Origin: Saprospiraceae bacterium
GTDB taxonomy: Bacteria; Bacteroidota; Bacteroidia; Chitinophagales; Saprospiraceae
Direction of reading: 5' to 3'
Length of the DNA: 64,000 nucleotides
Assembly (NCBI GenBank): GCA_016714895.1
Contig: JADKBV010000012.1
Coordinates: forward strand, 186,001-250,000
This document shows positions 26,353 through 34,478 of the stretch, in pieces (positions within the stretch are counted from its first letter, which is position 1; the number at the start of each line of letters is the position of its first letter). The position numbers and the translations under genes are program-made. The notes beneath the pieces are model-generated. The model was not told where the DNA came from and did not search any database. It was given only the letters and a program-made list of their open reading frames with translations.

Positions 26353-26806
26353 TCTCGATCCGCAACAATGGAATATCGTCTGGTCACCTTCTTCGGCGGT
26401 TGATTGCAGTATTTGTGCTGAAGTCACTGTGACCATTGATAACAGTACTGAAATGATACTGGGTCTTGAGCACATTTCTGGCTGTATGTACGAACACCGG
26501 TTCCGGATAGAAACGGATGATCAACTACCGGTGTGGAACATACCGAATATATTTGCTCCAACATCATCAACGGAAAATAACAGATGGTTGGTGACACCTC
26601 CTGTGGGCGTTGTCATCAAAAAGTGCGCGATATATGACCGCTGGGCGAATAAAGTGTATGAGACAAAAAGTGATGAACCTATTTTGTGGGACGGCAGTTT
26701 TGCGGGCAAGGAAGTCATTCCGGGGGTATATGTGTATCTCATTGAATGGGTGGATAGCAGAGGAAATCATCATGTGACCAAAGGAGATGTAACGGTTTTG
26801 AAATAA
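26294..26806 (+). CDS. Detached gliding-motility type (T9SS type B) sorting domain of the preceding gene
   Basis: This frame holds the missing end of the preceding protein: LSLNLDPQQWNIVWSPSSAV, a Cys-x-x-Cys segment, and the type B sorting domain VWNIPNIFAPTSSTENNRW, then IYDRWANKVYE, WDGSFAGKEVIPGVYVYLIEW and a final GDVTVLK. Its ATG at 26294 lies inside the upstream frame and the first ~16 residues look random, so it is not an independent gene. A shift of one base between about 26300 and 26349 would join both frames into a ~1490-residue protein. Confidence 0.8.
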   Translation: MNCLKILSRTEPGQSGLSLNLDPQQWNIVWSPSSAVDCSICAEVTVTIDNSTEMILGLEHISGCMYEHRFRIETDDQLPVWNIPNIFAPTSSTENNRWLVTPPVGVVIKKCAIYDRWANKVYETKSDEPILWDGSFAGKEVIPGVYVYLIEWVDSRGNHHVTKGDVTVLK

Positions 26807-26837
26807 TGAAAGGATTTGTATTTTCCCTACTCATTGC

Positions 26838-26978
26838 CTCCCCACAAAACCATAAAACCACAAGACCTTCAAAGTCGTCAGGTTTTTGGCGCAAATATCG
26901 GCAATAATTTATTTCAAACCAAAAAACCAAAGGAAAATGTTCCATAAAGCGACAATTTTTTGACGCTAATGCCGACAC
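26838..26978 (+). repeat. Control region B (direct repeat of 18440-18588)
   Basis: ~141 bp closely matching region A in the same orientation. Together the two copies bracket the 8.2-kb pair of secreted genes. Confidence 0.9.
26876..26965. promoter_or_regulatory. Paired dyads upstream of alkC-like gene (candidate operators)
   Basis: CGTCA-GGTTTT-TGGCG (26876-26891) and CGACA-ATTTTT-TGACG (26950-26965) repeat the dinB pair with the same 74-bp distance. The second lies about 30 bp ahead of the -7 box, where a repressor could block initiation. Confidence 0.6.
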
Positions 26979-26993
26979 TTTTCAAAACTTCTT

Positions 26994-27001
26994 TATCTTT
27001 G
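26994..27001 (+). promoter_or_regulatory. -7 box of the alkC-like/repressor operon
   Basis: TATCTTTG matches TAnnTTTG. It lies 15 bp before the TTG start codon, so the transcript would have a leader of only about 8-9 nt. No -33 box at normal spacing is seen. Confidence 0.6.
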
Positions 27002-27015
27002 CCGAAAATATCGTT

Positions 27016-28137
27016 TTGGCAGAGCCTTTAAAATACATGTACAACGACGTGTTTCTGGATGCTTACACAGATACCCTGAAACAAGTCCTCCCCGATCTGG
27101 AAACCACATCTTTCAGGGCGTTGTTTCGTACACCTGAATGGGATACTCTCGAACTCAAACAAAGACTTCGGTTTCTCGAAGAAGCCACAGACCAGGTGCT
27201 TCCTTCCGATTTTAAAAAGAAAATAAAAGCCCTGAATCAGATCATAGACATCGCCCGAAAAAAGGGTGCCGGAGATCAGAACTTTCTCTACATCTTTTTA
27301 GCTGACATCATCACCCGGCGCGGTCTCGAACATCCCGAAGCTTCCTTTCCGGCTATCGAAATGATGACGGCTTTTACAAGTTTCGAATTTGCCGGAAGGC
27401 CGTTTTTTATCAGACATCCCGAAATAATGATGGCTCAGATGCTGGTTTGGGCACAACATCCCAACCCGAATGTTCGTCGTTACGCCTCCGAAGGTTGCCG
27501 TCCGAGATTGCCCTGGGGCCAACAACTCAAAATGTTTGTCGACGACCCGACTCCCATCATCCCTGTGCTCGAACTTCTCAAAGACGACCCTTCAGAATAC
27601 GTTCGCAAAAGCGTAGCCAACAACCTAAACGATATATCCAAAGACCATCCGCAACTCGTACTTTCCCTCATCGAAAACTGGCTGACAAATGCCTCAGACA
27701 GAACCACAAAACTGTTGCGTCAGGCTGCCAGAACCCTGCTAAAAAAAGGCAATACCCAAGCATTGTCTCTCTTTGGCAATCATGATCACGTAACTTTTGA
27801 ATCTTCAGACATCACCATACAACCTTCCTTCCTTCACATAGGCGAAGATCTGATTTTTGAAGCTAATCTGTCAAGCACCCACCCCGAAGACGCGTTGTTC
27901 CGATTGGAATACTTTATCTATTATGTAAAAAGCAACGGAACCCTTTCCAAAAAAATATTTAAAATAAGCGATACCCAACTCGCTCCCGGACAAAGCCGAA
28001 CCATCGTCAAAAAACATCGTTTTGCCGATCTGACGACCCGAAAACATTTTCCGGGTATCCATAAAATCTCTTTGGTGGTCAATGGAAAAGAAGGCAAAAC
28101 AACGGATTTTAAACTCAAACTCTCTACAGATGAATAA
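27016..28137 (+). CDS. AlkC-like DNA alkylation repair glycosylase
   Basis: I use the TTG at 27016 because it gives MAEPLKYMYN, the N-terminus I know for AlkC-type proteins. The 373-residue protein is made of HEAT-like helical repeats (residues ~1-250) with the block VRRYASEGCRPRLPW near 155-170, and an Ig-like C-terminal domain (~262-373, from SDITIQPSFLHIGEDL to DFKLKLSTDE), the AlkC layout. AlkC enzymes excise positively charged alkylated bases such as 3-methyladenine and 1-methyladenine. The stop overlaps the start of the S24 repressor gene by 8 bp, so the two are translated together. Its control region is duplicated upstream of dinB, tying it to a DNA-damage regulon. Confidence 0.85.
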   Translation: MAEPLKYMYNDVFLDAYTDTLKQVLPDLETTSFRALFRTPEWDTLELKQRLRFLEEATDQVLPSDFKKKIKALNQIIDIARKKGAGDQNFLYIFLADIITRRGLEHPEASFPAIEMMTAFTSFEFAGRPFFIRHPEIMMAQMLVWAQHPNPNVRRYASEGCRPRLPWGQQLKMFVDDPTPIIPVLELLKDDPSEYVRKSVANNLNDISKDHPQLVLSLIENWLTNASDRTTKLLRQAARTLLKKGNTQALSLFGNHDHVTFESSDITIQPSFLHIGEDLIFEANLSSTHPEDALFRLEYFIYYVKSNGTLSKKIFKISDTQLAPGQSRTIVKKHRFADLTTRKHFPGIHKISLVVNGKEGKTTDFKLKLSTDE

Positions 28138-28900
28138 CCAGAAACTTCCGCAAAACATCAAATTTATTCGCGAAAAAAACAAACTTTCGCAGCAGGAACT
28201 TTCAGAAAACCTCGGTATTCCCCGGTCTTCCCTGAGCGATTATGAAAGAGGTCACACACAGGTTGGACTTGATATACTCATTAAACTTTCAGATATCTTT
28301 TGTATCACTATCGATGACCTGCTCAAAAAAAACCTGTCCCACCTCGATATGGAAATCGCCCGCGACAAAGACCTCAGGGTCCTGGCTATCTCCGTAGACA
28401 AAAACGACCGCAACAATATCGAACTCGTCGAAACCAAAGCAGCAGCCGGATACCTCGAATCCTTCGAAAATCCCGAATATATCAGAGACCTGCCCAAACT
28501 CAATTTTCCCAATATTCCGGATGGAACCTACCGCGCTTTTGAAATCAAAGGGGATTCCATGTTGCCTCTGGAGTCCGGCAGTATCGTGATCTGTTCTTAC
28601 ATCGAAAACCTGTCAGATATCAAAAAAGATAAAACCTGTGTCATCATATCCAAAACGGAAGGTGTCGTCTACAAAAGAATCATTCCTGATTTTGACCAAA
28701 AAAGACTGGTGCTCATGTCTGACAACGAACAATATATACCTTACGACATCCCTTTTGACGATATTGATGAAGTCTGGCAGTACTACGCACATATTTCTTT
28801 CAGCGATGTAAAAAAATCTTTTAACTATTTTCTGGAAGACAAAATAAACAATATGCAGCAAACGTTGCTTGAAGTACATAAAGCCGTTATTAAAAACTGA
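28130..28900 (+). CDS. Self-cleaving HTH-S24 repressor (LexA/CI-like)
   Basis: I start at ATG 28130, overlapping the AlkC-like stop (ATGAATAA); 256 residues. Residues ~8-65 are an XRE-type helix-turn-helix (LSQQELSENLGIPRSSLSDYE). Residues ~100-225 are an S24 peptidase domain. It has a cleavage site Ala106-Gly107 (KAAAGYLE), nucleophile Ser143 in GDSMLPL, and Lys182 in VVYKRI. This is the full set for RecA-stimulated self-cleavage. It uses an XRE fold rather than the LexA winged helix, so it is CI/ImmR-like in binding. The likely role is control of its own operon and perhaps dinB through the paired dyads. No phage genes are nearby. Confidence 0.88.
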   Translation: MNNQKLPQNIKFIREKNKLSQQELSENLGIPRSSLSDYERGHTQVGLDILIKLSDIFCITIDDLLKKNLSHLDMEIARDKDLRVLAISVDKNDRNNIELVETKAAAGYLESFENPEYIRDLPKLNFPNIPDGTYRAFEIKGDSMLPLESGSIVICSYIENLSDIKKDKTCVIISKTEGVVYKRIIPDFDQKRLVLMSDNEQYIPYDIPFDDIDEVWQYYAHISFSDVKKSFNYFLEDKINNMQQTLLEVHKAVIKN

Positions 28901-28931
28901 ACACGTGGCCGGATATTTCAGATATATTATT

Positions 28932-29885
28932 ATGATCACTTTGATGGCGATCGTTTCACAGATACACGGTCAGAAGATTTCCTTTTTCACCCCTGCAGAT
29001 ACTTTTCATAAAACCAGGTTTTATACTTCTCTCGGGATTTCAGCTGCGACTTACACCGTTTTTTCGGTCGGTCTCTACAATGCCTGGTACAAAGACCAAA
29101 GTACCGGAAAGTTCAGGCTTTTTAATGATTGGGGCGAATGGAGGCATATGGACAAAGTCGGGCATGTTTATTCCGCTTATTTTCAGGCTGCTCTTTGTTA
29201 TAAAAGTGCCCGGTGGACAGGACTGAATAAAAAAGGAAGCATGATTACCGGATTGATGTGCGGAGGCCTTTTCCAGACGACTTTGGAAGTAATGGATGGA
29301 TTTTCAGACAAATGGGGATTTTCCGTGCCCGATATTGGCGCCAATTTTTTGGGCCTTGGCATTTTTGCAGCTCAGCAACATTGGTGGGACGAACAAAGAA
29401 TCTACATCAAAGTATCTTCCATTCCCATCAGATATGGCGAAACAACCGTCATTTCTTCAAATGGTAAAGAGACCACAACCCTGAAAGAAAGAGCCATGGA
29501 TTTATATGGAAATAATATTTTGGAACTCTACCTCAAAGATTATAACGCGCAGGCATACTGGCTTTCTTTCAATGTCCATTCCTTTTTGCCGGAAGGAAAC
29601 CGATGGCCTTCCTGGTTGAATATTGCTTTGGGTTACGGTGCGGAAAACATGTATGGCGGATATCAAAACCAATGGGTAGGCCGTGCGTCTGACTTTCAGT
29701 TGAATACAAACGAATATCCGAGATACAGCCAGTTTTACCTGGGTTTTGATGCTGATTTCCAAAAAATACGAACCAAAAACAAAACAGTAAACACATTGCT
29801 GACCATGTTTAATGTTTTCAAAGTGCCAAGTCCGGCACTCGAAATCAACACTTTGGGACAAATCAAATTCCATCTCTTCCGCTGA
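28932..29885 (+). CDS. DUF2279-like predicted membrane-associated protein
   Basis: The frame is open from a TTG at 28869; ATG 28932 gives MITLMAIVSQIHGQ, a short signal-like segment with likely cleavage before QKISF, and I take that as the start (317 residues). Features are a hydrophobic segment YTSLGISAATYTVFSVGLY, then a GEWRHMDKVGHVYSAYFQ block with conserved His and Asp, then GLFQTTLEVMDGFSDKWGFSVPDIGANFLG. This pattern is that of DUF2279, a family of predicted outer-membrane or periplasmic proteins in Bacteroidota with no known function. The C-terminal half looks like a beta-rich barrel part. It follows the repressor gene after 31 bp and may be read through from it. Confidence 0.75.
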   Translation: MITLMAIVSQIHGQKISFFTPADTFHKTRFYTSLGISAATYTVFSVGLYNAWYKDQSTGKFRLFNDWGEWRHMDKVGHVYSAYFQAALCYKSARWTGLNKKGSMITGLMCGGLFQTTLEVMDGFSDKWGFSVPDIGANFLGLGIFAAQQHWWDEQRIYIKVSSIPIRYGETTVISSNGKETTTLKERAMDLYGNNILELYLKDYNAQAYWLSFNVHSFLPEGNRWPSWLNIALGYGAENMYGGYQNQWVGRASDFQLNTNEYPRYSQFYLGFDADFQKIRTKNKTVNTLLTMFNVFKVPSPALEINTLGQIKFHLFR

Positions 29886-30144
29886 TTTTTTCCCAAAACA
29901 TAAAAAAGTGAATCCCTTTTCAGGAGTTTTTAATCATGGCGTGCCCCTTCGGGTCGTGCTATCCGCTTTACTTCCCTTTGCTTCGCGTCGGTCGTGTCCG
30001 CTTCTATCACTCACGCAGAAAATTGCCAAAAACAACATCTTAGCAACAGACCAATAAGTCCAAAAAAACAAAAATACTAAGAAATATAGTAAACAAATTT
30101 TGTCACTCAGGATTTTGTGCTATGTTTGTCACAACAACTTTTAT
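29886..30144. other. Short intergenic interval with a dispersed-repeat fragment
   Basis: Around 29938-30020 the sequence GGCGTGCCCCTTCGGGTCG and neighbouring GC-rich words resemble intergenic repeats common in Bacteroidota genomes. No gene. The promoter of the next gene is not clear. Confidence 0.45.
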
Positions 30145-33100
30145 ATGCATTCATTCAAATATATTATCGCAGGTTTATTGCTGTTAACAGCCATATCTAT
30201 CCAGGCCCAACTCAACCCGGATCATTTTGAAAATATGAAAATCCGCAATATCGGGCCTGCAGGTATGAGTGGCAGAATTACAGCCATAGATGTGGATCTG
30301 TCCAATCCGGCAAAAATATTTGTCGGAGCTGCTTCCGGAGGTGTATGGCTTTCAGAAAATGGTGGTATATCCTGGAAACCCGTTTTCGACAAAGAAAAAA
30401 CCCTCGCCATAGGCTCCATCAAAATCAATCAACATAATCCTGCAGAAATCTGGGTGGGTACCGGGGAAGGCAATCCCCGAAATTCGATGAATACAGGCCG
30501 GGGTATCTACAAAAGTATCGACGGTGGTAAAACATGGAAAAACATGGGACTCGAACAAACCAAAACCATCCATCGTATTGTCATTCACAAAGATGATCCG
30601 AATACCGTTTTTGTTGCTTCGCCGGGTTCTCCCTGGGGCCCCAACAAAGAAAGAGGTCTATTCAAAACCACAGATGGCGGCAAAACCTGGAAAAATATCC
30701 TTTTTGTCAATGACCTCACCGGTGCAGCCGACATGGTCGTCGATCCTTCCAATCCCAATAAAATACTGGTCGCCATGTGGGAACACAAACGCGAACCCTG
30801 GTATTTTCATTCGGGTGGAAAAGGCTCCGGTTTATATATTACCTATGATGCAGGCGAAACCTGGACAAAAATGACCAAAGAAGAGGGATTTCCTGACGGA
30901 GAACTCGGCAGAATCGGTCTGGCTTTTGCACCTTCCAAACCATCCATCATCTATGCTTTGGTTGAGTCCAAAGAAAATGGTTTGTACAAATCCACAGACG
31001 GTGGCAAAAAATGGCAACTGGTCAGTTCCAAAAACATTGGAGACAGACCTTTTTATTATTCTGAATTGTATGTGGACCCATCAAATGAAAACCGCATTTT
31101 TAATGTCTACACCTATCTTTCTGTATCCGAAGACGGAGGAAAAAGTTTCCGGGAAATCGCCAATTACGGGAATTCCGTCCATCCTGACCATCACGCATTT
31201 TGGATCCATCCGAAAGATCCCGACTTTATCATAGACGGAAATGACGGCGGTCTGAATATCAGCAGAGACAGAGGAGAAAGTTGGCAATTTGCCGGAAATA
31301 TACCTGTCGGACAGTTTTATCACATCAATGTGGACGATGATTTCCCTTACAATGTGTACGGCGGTATGCAGGACAACGGGTCGTGGGTCGGTCCGGCATT
31401 TGTATTGCGTCCCGGCGGAATCAGAAATTTTGATTACCAGGAATTGTACTTCGGTGATGGTTTTGATGTTTTGCCTCACCCCGAAGACAGCAGGTATGGA
31501 TATGCCATGTCACAAGGAGGAAATGTAGCTTTTTATGACCGCTTAACCGGACAAAACTCCTTCATCAAACCCGTCCATCCGGATGCTGAAGTCAGACTTC
31601 GTTATAATTGGAATGCTCCCTTGGCGCAGGACCCTTTCCAAAGCTGTGGTATCTATTTCGGAAGTCAGTTTTTGCACTATTCGCCGGACTGTGGCGCCAA
31701 TTGGGAAATTTTATCTTCAGACCTGACCACCAACAATCCTGAAAAACAAAAAGCAGATATCAGCGGAGGGCTCACTCCTGATGCAACCAATGCCGAAAAT
31801 CACACCACATTGATAGCAATAGCTCCCAGTCCGCTGGATAAAAACGTGATTTGGACCGGAAGTGATGACGGTCAGCTTCATGTCACCACCGACAAAGGCA
31901 AAACCTGGATTAATGTGTCCAAAAACATGAAAGATGTACCGGAATTTTCATGGATTGCTCAGATAGAAGCATCTGTATATCAACCCGGTGAAGCTTTTGT
32001 GGTTATCAACAATTACAGAAGAAACGACTATGTTCCTTATGCTTATTACACCAAAGACTATGGTAAAACCTGGGAAAGAATAGCTGATTCCGGTAAAATC
32101 GGCAGTTTTGTTTTGTCAATTGTACAGGATCCGGTAAATCCGCAACTTTTGTTTTTAGGGGCCGATGACGGTTTGTACATATCTTTGGATAAAGGCAAAT
32201 CCTGGACACACTGGAATAAAAACATCCCTTCCGTTCAGGTGAATGATATGAAAATCCAAAAAAGATTCGGTGATCTCGCCATTGGAACTTTCGGCAGAGC
32301 CTTTTGGATTATGGATGATATCAGACCTCTTAGAGCCCTTGCAAACAAAGGTATTGGTTTGCTGGATTCCACCTTTGTTGCCTTTGAAACACCCGATGTT
32401 TGGTTGGTATCAAATACATCTTATCAGGGTATCCGGTTTTCAGGACAAGGAGAATTTACCGGTGACAACAAAAGCGTTAGCCAAAGTAAAACCTATGTCT
32501 GGATAAAACCGGAAAAGAAAGCAGAGGACAATTCAGGGTCAAAATCCGAAAAAGAAAAGGATACAAAACCAAAGGATTCAAAACAAAAAGACGATAACCC
32601 CACAGACACAAAAGCTGAAAAATCAACCAAAGACCCGGTCAAAAAGGATGAAAATAAAATTTATGTCGATGTTTATGCCGAAACAGGTTCAAAAATACGT
32701 AGTTTTTCACAAAAAGCCGACGACAAAGAAGGGATAACCACCGTGGTGTGGAATATGAGAAAAGATGGCATTATGGGTTTAAAAAAAGAACGAGCCAAGG
32801 AAGAAAAAGAGGACCTTCCGGCAGGAAGACGCGTATTACCCGGGACCTACAAACTGATATTTCAATATAAAGGCAAAAAAGATTCCTCGACGGTCAGGGT
32901 ATTTGATGAACCCAGAAAAGGAAAATTCTGGACAGACTCAAATGATGAAACGAAATCAAATGAGATCGACAGTTTGATCACCAAAGCCCGGATAGCCTAT
33001 GACAAAGTTCTGGACGCACGCCAAACCATAGAACTTGTGGATAAATTATCAGTCAATCAACCGGATTCAGTAAAAAAAGAGATAAAAAGACTCCATAAAG

Positions 33101-33393
33101 ACCTGAACACAGCTCTTGACAGTATTCAGCACTTATTTTTCAACAAGGACAATCAAAAAGGGATACAACGGGATCCCGATATTATTTTATCCAAAATTTT
33201 TCAGGTAAATCCTTATATCTCAGGTAAATTGCTTCCTTCGGGAAACAATGGCGACTTTTCGTTAAAACATGCACAACATGCTGCAGAAGGTGGACTGCTA
33301 GCCATTCGTTTGTTTTTTGAAAAAGATTGGCCAGCCTATAAAAAGTATATTGATCCGTTGGACTGGAATCTTTTTAAAGAGGAAAAAAAGTAA
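30145..33393 (+). CDS. Secreted sortilin/BNR-type beta-propeller protein (glycosidase-like)
   Basis: I start at 30145 (MHSFKYIIAGLLLLTAISIQAQ), a clean signal peptide. The 1082-residue protein begins RNIGPAGMSGRI and is filled with BNR/Asp-box repeats (S.DGGKTW, TTDGGKTW, SEDGGKSF, SRDRGESW, TTDKGKTW), the pattern of sortilin-type ten-bladed propellers annotated as glycosyl hydrolase-like. From about residue 790 to 845 lies a highly charged linker of Lys, Asp, Glu and Ser (32,515-32,660), then a beta domain (KIYVDVYAE, TTVVWNMRKDG) and a helical C-terminal part. There is no T9SS sorting domain. Members may be peptidase- or glycan-related; activity is unproven. Confidence 0.85.
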   Translation: MHSFKYIIAGLLLLTAISIQAQLNPDHFENMKIRNIGPAGMSGRITAIDVDLSNPAKIFVGAASGGVWLSENGGISWKPVFDKEKTLAIGSIKINQHNPAEIWVGTGEGNPRNSMNTGRGIYKSIDGGKTWKNMGLEQTKTIHRIVIHKDDPNTVFVASPGSPWGPNKERGLFKTTDGGKTWKNILFVNDLTGAADMVVDPSNPNKILVAMWEHKREPWYFHSGGKGSGLYITYDAGETWTKMTKEEGFPDGELGRIGLAFAPSKPSIIYALVESKENGLYKSTDGGKKWQLVSSKNIGDRPFYYSELYVDPSNENRIFNVYTYLSVSEDGGKSFREIANYGNSVHPDHHAFWIHPKDPDFIIDGNDGGLNISRDRGESWQFAGNIPVGQFYHINVDDDFPYNVYGGMQDNGSWVGPAFVLRPGGIRNFDYQELYFGDGFDVLPHPEDSRYGYAMSQGGNVAFYDRLTGQNSFIKPVHPDAEVRLRYNWNAPLAQDPFQSCGIYFGSQFLHYSPDCGANWEILSSDLTTNNPEKQKADISGGLTPDATNAENHTTLIAIAPSPLDKNVIWTGSDDGQLHVTTDKGKTWINVSKNMKDVPEFSWIAQIEASVYQPGEAFVVINNYRRNDYVPYAYYTKDYGKTWERIADSGKIGSFVLSIVQDPVNPQLLFLGADDGLYISLDKGKSWTHWNKNIPSVQVNDMKIQKRFGDLAIGTFGRAFWIMDDIRPLRALANKGIGLLDSTFVAFETPDVWLVSNTSYQGIRFSGQGEFTGDNKSVSQSKTYVWIKPEKKAEDNSGSKSEKEKDTKPKDSKQKDDNPTDTKAEKSTKDPVKKDENKIYVDVYAETGSKIRSFSQKADDKEGITTVVWNMRKDGIMGLKKERAKEEKEDLPAGRRVLPGTYKLIFQYKGKKDSSTVRVFDEPRKGKFWTDSNDETKSNEIDSLITKARIAYDKVLDARQTIELVDKLSVNQPDSVKKEIKRLHKDLNTALDSIQHLFFNKDNQKGIQRDPDIILSKIFQVNPYISGKLLPSGNNGDFSLKHAQHAAEGGLLAIRLFFEKDWPAYKKYIDPLDWNLFKEEKK

Positions 33394-33432
33394 AATATAC
33401 CCCTATTCCGCAAGTATCGGTTTATATTTTTT

Positions 33433-33462
33433 TTTGTAAATCAAAAAAAAACGATAATTTTG
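33433..33462 (+). promoter_or_regulatory. Promoter with long leader
   Basis: TTTG (33433-33436) and TAATTTTG (33455-33462) are 18 bp apart. The next ATG is at 33661, so the leader would be about 190 nt. Confidence 0.55.
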
Positions 33463-33555
33463 TAACTTCATTGGATAGTCCGGACAGCGATTTTGAGCAA
33501 GAAGGAGTCTTTTGAAATATATGTTTTACATGATTTAAATTCAATCATTGCTTTT

Positions 33556-33612
33556 TTATCATCAGAAATAAATGAACACAGCGTCTCTATAATGATAGAT
33601 TTCTGATAATAA
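33556..33612 (+). repeat. Leader stem-loop
   Basis: TTATCATCAGAAAT (33556-33569) pairs with ATTTCTGATAATAA (33599-33612), 13 of 14 positions, around a 29-nt loop. It lies in the leader of the 33661 gene. Confidence 0.65.
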
Positions 33613-33660
33613 GTGAGTAACAAAATTTTTAAAATTTCGTTAAATTAAAAAAATAAGTAC

Positions 33661-34011
33661 ATGAAATATTTTCTTTTAAGTTTCTTTTTATTCATTGGTT
33701 TTACATCATTTTCCCAAAATCCGGAAATAACTGAAAAACAATTTCTGAGCATAGAAATGTCAAAAATCAAAAAAAATCTGAACACTCCTGCTTTAGAGTT
33801 GAGTAATGAACAGAATATTAAAATTCAAAAATTGCTCAAAGAAAAATTTTCCAAAGTGCATGCTTCCTGGAATTCGGATCTTACCAAAGAAGAAGTGTCA
33901 AAAAGAAGGGGTGATATTGACAATGAATACGCTCCACTTGTTGAGGGAATTTTGACCAATGAGCAACGAATGGCATTAATGCAAGGTAAACAAAAGAAAG
34001 TAAAATCATAA
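33661..34011 (+). CDS. Small secreted helical protein, Spy/CpxP-like
   Basis: The 116-residue product has a signal peptide (MKYFLLSFFLFIGFTSFS, cleavage before QNP). The mature part is all-helical and charged. It has the sequence LELSNEQNIKIQKLLKEKF followed by a segment ending ILTNEQRMALMQGK. Paired L.x.EQ...I motifs spaced ~60 residues apart are reminiscent of LTxxQ-type (Spy/CpxP) periplasmic proteins and of similar small Bacteroidota proteins. A chaperone or stress role would be inference. It stands alone between the propeller gene and the ribosomal genes, behind a long structured leader. Confidence 0.7.
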   Translation: MKYFLLSFFLFIGFTSFSQNPEITEKQFLSIEMSKIKKNLNTPALELSNEQNIKIQKLLKEKFSKVHASWNSDLTKEEVSKRRGDIDNEYAPLVEGILTNEQRMALMQGKQKKVKS

Positions 34012-34067
34012 AAATTTAAGATTTTTTGGAAATTATTCCTATATCTTAATATTTTTAGGTATTTTCT

Positions 34068-34099
34068 TTTGGTAAGTTCAAATCTATATACTACCTTTG
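34068..34099 (+). promoter_or_regulatory. Promoter of rplU-rpmA
   Basis: TTTG (34068-34071) and TACCTTTG (34092-34099), 20 bp apart, are a full Bacteroidota consensus. Confidence 0.7.
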
Positions 34100-34131
34100 C
34101 AGCCATTTTTCAAAATTAAAATTTTTTCATC

Positions 34132-34443
34132 ATGGTCGCAATCGTAACAATAGCTGGTCAACAATTCAAAGTGGCACAAGGTCAGGAGCTTTTTGTCCAC
34201 CAGTTAGAAGCCGAGCCCGGCACATCTGTTAAGTTTGATCAGGTTCTTCTGATTGAAAACAACGGGAGTGTACGAGTAGGTACGCCGGTAGTAAGTGGCG
34301 CCTCTGTATCAGCAACGGTACTGGAGAGAGTAAAAGGTGACAAGGTCATCGTCTTTAAGAAAAAGAGAAGAAAAGGGTACGAAAAGAAAAACGGTCACAG
34401 ACAGTGTTTTTCCAAAATTAAAATTGATTCCATCTCCGCCTGA
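34132..34443 (+). CDS. rplU: 50S ribosomal protein L21
   Basis: The 103-residue protein has the L21 signature: VAIVTIAGQQFKVAQGQELF at the N-terminus, then VLLIENNGSVRVGTPVVSGA, and the basic C-terminus VIVFKKKRRKGYEKKNGHRQ that binds 23S rRNA. Length is normal. rpmA follows after 35 bp, the conserved L21-L27 pair. The promoter is at 34068-34099. Confidence 0.97.
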   Translation: MVAIVTIAGQQFKVAQGQELFVHQLEAEPGTSVKFDQVLLIENNGSVRVGTPVVSGASVSATVLERVKGDKVIVFKKKRRKGYEKKNGHRQCFSKIKIDSISA

Positions 34444-34478
34444 TCGCGGGTTTATTCATCACCTTAAAAAAGAAGATA

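Noticed and set aside
26294..26806. Independent small T9SS protein gene
   Set aside because: It has no signal peptide, its start lies inside the upstream frame, and it supplies exactly the missing end of that protein.
28130..28900. Prophage repressor
   Set aside because: No integrase, structural or lysis genes lie nearby. The gene overlaps a DNA repair gene and shares control sites with dinB.
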